The position numbers and the translations under genes are program-made. The notes below the pieces were generated by a model, which did not search any database, had not been told where the DNA came from, and was given only the letters and a program-made list of their open reading frames with translations. Of a stretch of DNA of 64,000 nt, positions 59,411 through 64,000 are shown in pieces (the first letter of the stretch is position 1; every line of letters starts with the position of its first letter). Source of the stretch: Liolophura sinensis (taxonomy: Eukaryota; Mollusca; Polyplacophora; Chitonida; Chitonidae); NCBI RefSeq assembly GCF_032854445.1, contig NC_088295.1:72754028-72818027 (forward strand), given 5' to 3'.

Positions 59411-62400
59411 GTTGGTACTTATATAGCTTAGCACAGCCTGGTTTCCTTACGTTTCCGGACAGTGGCAAAATATCTAAGAGAGTCGGGCTCAGCAGTCGGC
59501 ATGAGTGACTTTACACATACACATCACAGCCCGACACATGTATATATACAGTAAGGATGTAGCAGTACCGGTTTAGAAACCTATCAGTGAACTTGATCAG
59601 CCTACTGTTAACATGAGCTGAGCATGTGATGATTTTATTCGCCCTTTTAAAAAAAATGGCTATGTAGTGTTATGGTTATGTAGTGTTGATTTGTATCTAA
59701 AACCATCTTGAACAAGAGTTGTACGTACATGCATTGCAGGTATATTGCATCAGGCACCTGATATAAGTTTCAAGACTCACTTTCTAAACATGGACTGCAC
59801 AAGTAAACATGACAGTCTTCAACAAAGTAACTTCATGTTAGCTACTGAAATGACATTAAGTCTGTCATGTGTTATACTTTTTGTATTTAACGTATTTATA
59901 TTAAAGAGCTTATGTATGAATTTTGAAAGATTATTTTCATGTTTCACTCTTTGTATTTACAGACCATGTTAATAAATACATTAGAACAAACAAAACTTTA
60001 GTTTATATTATAACTAATTAGGTCTAAATCTGAAATGCTAACGTTTTACATAAACCAGTTTCAAGGCCAATGTAAGGTGTTATGGTCAGTCACTGGAAAT
60101 ATGCTTATAAAATAGACAAAACAAAGTTGAAAATTAATTAACAATAAAACTGAAGACAACAAGATGTGCTGATCAAGAATTAAATAATGAAAAGAAAGAT
60201 CATCAACTCCATTTCCTGCATAAAACCTACATACACAAGTAAGTTGCAATAAAAAAATGTTCATCCATAAATTGCAACACAACATTGTTTTGTTCACTGG
60301 TGTCTGGATGTATTTAGCTGGCAGATAGAATGAAATCATATGATTAGAAATGTGTTCTTGAATGAAGTTTAAAGTTTGTCTTACCTGTTTCAATAAGATA
60401 CACCTGGCAGTGAGCTTTGTTAGTGTGCTCATCCTTAGCTTACTTCACTTTCCCACAAACTGATGTCTTATTTTCTAGTAGCTGGAGCAGCTATGCAGAC
60501 GTTCATTTTTGGCATGTCTGAATTTTTGTGTGTGTGTGTCTGGTCAGCATTGTTTGAACTTTTGTGGTTATCTGTTTTTTTCCTGTGTTAACTTATATGG
60601 TATCTATATCTGTCTTCATGCCTGCATGGCTGCATGCTCTTTGGGTAGGATAATTGGTTATCTCCCCTTGATGATCATTCTTTTGTGTACTTACATGAGG
60701 ATGCCGACTTAATTATTTACTTCACCACTTATTCATAGTGATACAACAACTCTGGCCTCGGGATGATGAAGCAGTCTTAGACTTAAGTCAAATTTCATAT
60801 GACTTAAAATTGTTATTTCTTACATAACAAGATCAGAATATTGATTGACAATGTAAATTCTGTGTACGATGTTGTAAAATAAATTTCACCAAAAATGATG
60901 AAAGGAACTTGTCATGTGTAATGATATAAATTTTGACTTAAGTGTAAGACCGCTAAGAACTGTGATTCTTGGGCCAGATGTTTGAATCTGAGTGATAAAT
61001 TTCTAAATATTTGTTAGACAATATTCTGGTTCACTCTTTACATACAGAAAAGCATTTGATCTCATGTGTTATTTTATTAACTGGCTAAATGTTTCCAGAA
61101 AGGATACTGCTATCTTTGGGATCTTGATTTTGTTTTTCTGTCACTGTATGTAGTTAGGCACTTCTGATGTATGCACTCCTGATGTTGAGATCAATGCGAT
61201 AGAAAGAGCAAACATCACTGTTTAAAACATTTCACAATGAAAAGAAATGATTTCCTCTAACAGCCCCGATGGACAACAAATCTCAAAGAAAGCAGCCAAA
61301 AAACAACAGAAAGAAGCAGAAAAAGCTGCCAAGAAAGCTCTGAGAAAAGAGGCGCAAGCTGTGAGTATCTATCCAAGAGTTGTAATTAATAAATGAATAA
61401 ATCAGATCTTTTGTCAATTAAACGTCCTAATCCCTAAAACGCAAACAGATCAATTTCTTTTGACTGGGATTAGGACTGTGTACAGTGTTGCATATCCACA
61501 TGGAAAGCTGTTATGTGTTTGACCCATTCCTTTGAATATACTTGTGTGCATTTCTGATTTAACCAATCAGATGTGGGATTGTGAAGTGTGAACTAGAAAA
61601 TTGGGACTGCCTGATGTTACATTTATTTAGTTCTTATTTTGGGAAGCAGAATAGCCATTCAAAATATATGGGCTCAGTGTTTTAAATATTAAAGTGATGC
61701 GACTGCTAATCATGATGCACTTGAGATGTGGGTTCCATCTTGTCATTGGGCAGGGAATTTATGTATTTCGCTGCCCTATTGCACACAGGGCCTAGTTAAC
61801 AATGACTCGCACAGTCATTTATGTTCATTGAAGTCCATGTATGGCATACAAGTCAGTACAGCACACATGGGAAAGATCATCAGTTACCTGCCAAATGTCA
61901 GTGGTTTACCCAAGGCACTCTGGTTTCCTCCACTCATGAAAGTAACCGCCATCAGATAACAACAACAATGAAATAAATAAACAAAATTGATTAAATCAAT
62001 ATCATGATGTATGGCTCAGGTGGCTGATGAAGGAGCCGCCGAAGCAGATTGTGCCCAGGGTCACTACGGGTCTTACCCCATGATGCAGTCTGCAAGTAAA
62101 CCAGAAACAGTTTTGAGAGACCTGAAGGACCTTACCCCAGAGCTGGCTGACCAGAAGGTGTGGATCCGGGCCAGGCTACAAACAAGCAGGAGCAAAGGTA
62201 ACCTACCACATATCCTGATATCACCGTTTGTGTACTGGTATGCTATTATCTGAACGAAAACCTGAAAACTCTATATATACATGTAGGTGGAGTTTAAAAC
62301 TTACCATGTATGCTGGGGGTTTTACGTCTAATGTAATAAAAAATGTCATCGTCGTACTATGAGTGGTTGTATTCCTGAGTATCATATAGATAATGTATTC

Positions 62401-62880
62401 ATTATATAATTGCATTTTGTTACAGGTAAACAGTGTTTCCTGGTTCTTCGCCAACAAAAATGGACGCTACAAGCACTCCTATCTGTGGGAGAGAGAGTCA
62501 GTAAACAGATGGTGAAATTTGTGGCTGGGTAAGAATTTACCCTCTAGGACAGAAAAAATATTTTCAGTAAGAATGTGTAATATCCTGGGAAGACTGATCT
62601 GTAAATTTGTGGTTTTTAGGTGTAAAGCCTCATTAAATCAAATCATTATGTTTTGAGACAGCAAGATATATTGTCAGATTTTTGGAAAATGAGAAACAAG
62701 AATCCACCACCGGAGTTTTAATGAATTAGCTCTAACATTATGCTAAATAAAGAAAGATTTCTTTGACATTTTTGTAGGATAAACAAGGAATCCATTGTGG
62801 ATCTTGAAGGTTTTGTGAGGAAAGTTGATCAGAAAATTGAGTCCTGTTCTCAGAAGGATGTGGAACTTCATGTGGAGCAG
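59376..62880 (+). CDS. DARS1: DARS1, cytosolic aspartyl-tRNA synthetase, first five exons (partial)
   Basis: Exons 59376-59410, 61264-61360, 62020-62197, 62426-62528 and 62778-62880 join in phase, the last in phase 0. The enzyme is a class IIb synthetase charging tRNA-Asp with aspartate in the cytosol; in animals it usually sits in the multi-synthetase complex. The product starts [12 protein letters not shown], then a Lys/Ala-rich helix ([19 protein letters not shown]). Next come YGSYPMMQS and the OB-fold anticodon-binding domain: [36 protein letters not shown] and [16 protein letters not shown], ending ELHVEQ. These match human DARS1 almost phrase by phrase. The catalytic domain (motifs 1-3) lies beyond the window. 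Exon 1 is the weakest call because its donor (GG|GTTGGT) is poor. Confidence 0.9.
61264..61360 (+). CDS. DARS1: DARS1 exon 2
   Basis: Acceptor TTTCCTCTAACAG, donor GCT|GTGAGT, phase 2 in and 0 out. Encodes [20 protein letters not shown] and onward to KEAQA, the cationic N-terminal extension. Confidence 0.88.
61770..61980 (+). mobile_element. Degenerate SINE-like fragment in DARS1 intron 2
   Basis: Contains GGTTTACCCAAGGCACTCTGGTTTCCTCC, comparable with the GGTTTCCCCC...CCGGTTTCC core of family 1, then ATAACAAC and an AAATAAATAAAC tail. Too diverged to place in a family with certainty. Confidence 0.35.
62020..62197 (+). CDS. DARS1: DARS1 exon 3
   Basis: Acceptor TATGGCTCAG, donor AAAG|GTAACC. 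Encodes [20 protein letters not shown] through [18 protein letters not shown], entering the OB-fold. Confidence 0.92.
62426..62528 (+). CDS. DARS1: DARS1 exon 4
   Basis: Acceptor CATTTTGTTACAG, donor GG|GTAAGA. Encodes [20 protein letters not shown] to [10 protein letters not shown]. Confidence 0.93.
62778..62880 (+). CDS. DARS1: DARS1 exon 5
   Basis: Acceptor CATTTTTGTAG, donor CAG|GTAAGT. Encodes [20 protein letters not shown] to DVELHVEQ; the next exons are off the window. Confidence 0.93.
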
Positions 62881-63055
62881 GTAAGTGAAAATACCACGCA
62901 GGTATCTTGCAGAGCATAGGTATGGAGAGATTTTAAATGAATAGGCGTATGAAGGAAAAATAGGTGCACTCATGGATCAGATAGACTGAGATTATTGAAC
63001 GTTTGCAAGTAGCGGCAGTTTATAAATTTGTATCATAGTGTTTTTGATTGTGGGA

Positions 63056-63497
63056 GTGCTGATGGGACTGATGAAACAGTTGGGTGAGATCATGAAAGTG
63101 ATGGGAGGGATCATGAAAGTGGTGAGAGGGATCGTGAAAATGATCTGAGGGATCATGAAAGAGATGGATGGGATCATGAGTCAGATGGATGGAATTATGA
63201 AACAGATGGATGGGATCACAAAACACATTGATGGGACCATGAAAAAGATGGGTGGGTTCATGAAACAGATGGATGGGATCAAACAGATAGATGGGATCAT
63301 GAAACAGATGTGTGGCATCATGACACAGATGTGTGGGATCATGAAACAGATGAGTGGTATCAAGGAACAGATTGTTGGATCATGAATCAGGTGGGTGGGA
63401 TCAAGCAATAGACAGATGAGATCATGAAACAGGCAGGCAGAATGATGAAAGAGATGGATGGGATCTTGCAACAAGTGGGTGGGATCATGGAAAATGG
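63056..63497 (+). repeat. 21-bp minisatellite in DARS1 intron 5
   Basis: About 21 imperfect units of GATGGGATCATGAAACAGAT(G). Because 21 is a multiple of three it gives an open frame of MDGIMKQ-type heptads, which is a by-product rather than a gene. Confidence 0.9.
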
Positions 63498-64000
63498 AAC
63501 ATTTGGTTTAATCTGATGAAACTGTAAGGATGGTATCGTGAAATTGCAGGCTAGGTGGGTTGTATAGTGGAACTGGTAGCTGAGCAAAAGTATATTTTGT
63601 CAATGAAAAGAGTGCAGTGAATAGTAGATGTATTTATGTAAACCTTAGGTTAATTAAATTAATTGTTGAGGTCTATTTTCAACAATTTCTATATCTACCT
63701 GCCTCACCGTTTAATTGTCGAATTAAAAAAAGTGGTAAGTCCATTCTGTAAGGCACTTTGCAGAAGGAAGAGGGCTTTTAAACCCACATTGAAAGGGCTG
63801 GTGTGCAGTAATGATAATAAGACCTTTATTACTGCTCCTGCAACTGTTAATCCATTACCAAGTGGAAATGTTGTTGCAATCCACACAAATATTTCCTTCT
63901 CGCTTGTCAAAATAACATGGCGTGTTGGTTACACATAGATCTCAGATACGGAAATCAACCTAACACGATGAGACCACGCTGCCCGTCCTAAATGACAACT

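Larger units (their letters stand above)
59020..59411. promoter_or_regulatory. Bidirectional promoter between the zinc-finger gene and DARS1
   Basis: Only 220 bp separate the two start codons (59155 minus, 59376 plus). The region is CpG-rich compared with the AT-rich flanks, has no TATA box that I can see, and contains GTGCGCACGCG near 59030 (NRF1-like) and GCATTGTGGGAG near 59281. Divergent housekeeping promoters commonly have this form. Confidence 0.6.

Noticed and set aside
60061..60432. 123-codon minus-strand open frame in DARS1 intron 1
   Set aside because: AT-rich hydrophobic text typical of random sequence; no recognisable motif.
63155..63385. Open frame of MDGIMKQ heptads
   Set aside because: By-product of the 21-bp intronic minisatellite.

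Overview
This is animal (metazoan) nuclear DNA: intron-split genes with GT-AG junctions, long AT-rich introns, many (TA)n microsatellites, tRNA-derived SINEs and decayed non-LTR retrotransposons. The two SINE families and the frequent TACATGTA palindrome look most like a mollusc (bivalve or gastropod), but nothing in the window fixes the species. All gene models below were assembled by hand from splice sites and reading phase.

Layout. (1) 1-2.2 kb: the 5' end of an EF-hand light-chain/calmodulin-family gene on the minus strand, with an intron directly after its ATG; the rest lies off the left edge. (2) 2.2-7.8 kb: intergenic. (3) 7.77-21.4 kb: a complete six-exon PM20D2 gene on the plus strand (396 aa, all phases consistent). 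Its introns hold SINEs, a hairpin element, two converging LINE relics, a minisatellite made of copies of the exon 5 acceptor site, and a poly-C tract. (4) 21.4-32.3 kb: mostly non-coding, with four phase-compatible candidate exons of an unidentified gene, a small MITE and one plus-strand SINE. (5) 32.3-59.2 kb: a seven-exon minus-strand gene for a 1219-aa twelve-finger C2H2 protein that begins with the NuRD-recruitment motif MSRRKQxxP. Its first intron is 19 kb and carries full-length SINEs with target-site duplications and a 2.7-kb fold-back palindrome. (6) 59.4-64 kb: the first five exons of DARS1 (cytosolic aspartyl-tRNA synthetase) on the plus strand, head-to-head with the zinc-finger gene (221 bp between ATGs), so the two probably share a bidirectional promoter. 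DARS1 runs off the right edge.

The genes are unrelated in function: dipeptide clean-up (PM20D2), chromatin-linked transcription control (zinc-finger gene) and translation (DARS1). The most unusual feature is the roughly 22-unit minisatellite at 18.45-19.33 kb, whose unit is a degenerate copy of the real 3' splice site plus the first 15 nt of PM20D2 exon 5. Other points of interest are TAGGCCTA octamers that look like excision scars of TA-flanked GG...CC transposons, and two SINE families with unrelated heads but related 3' tails.
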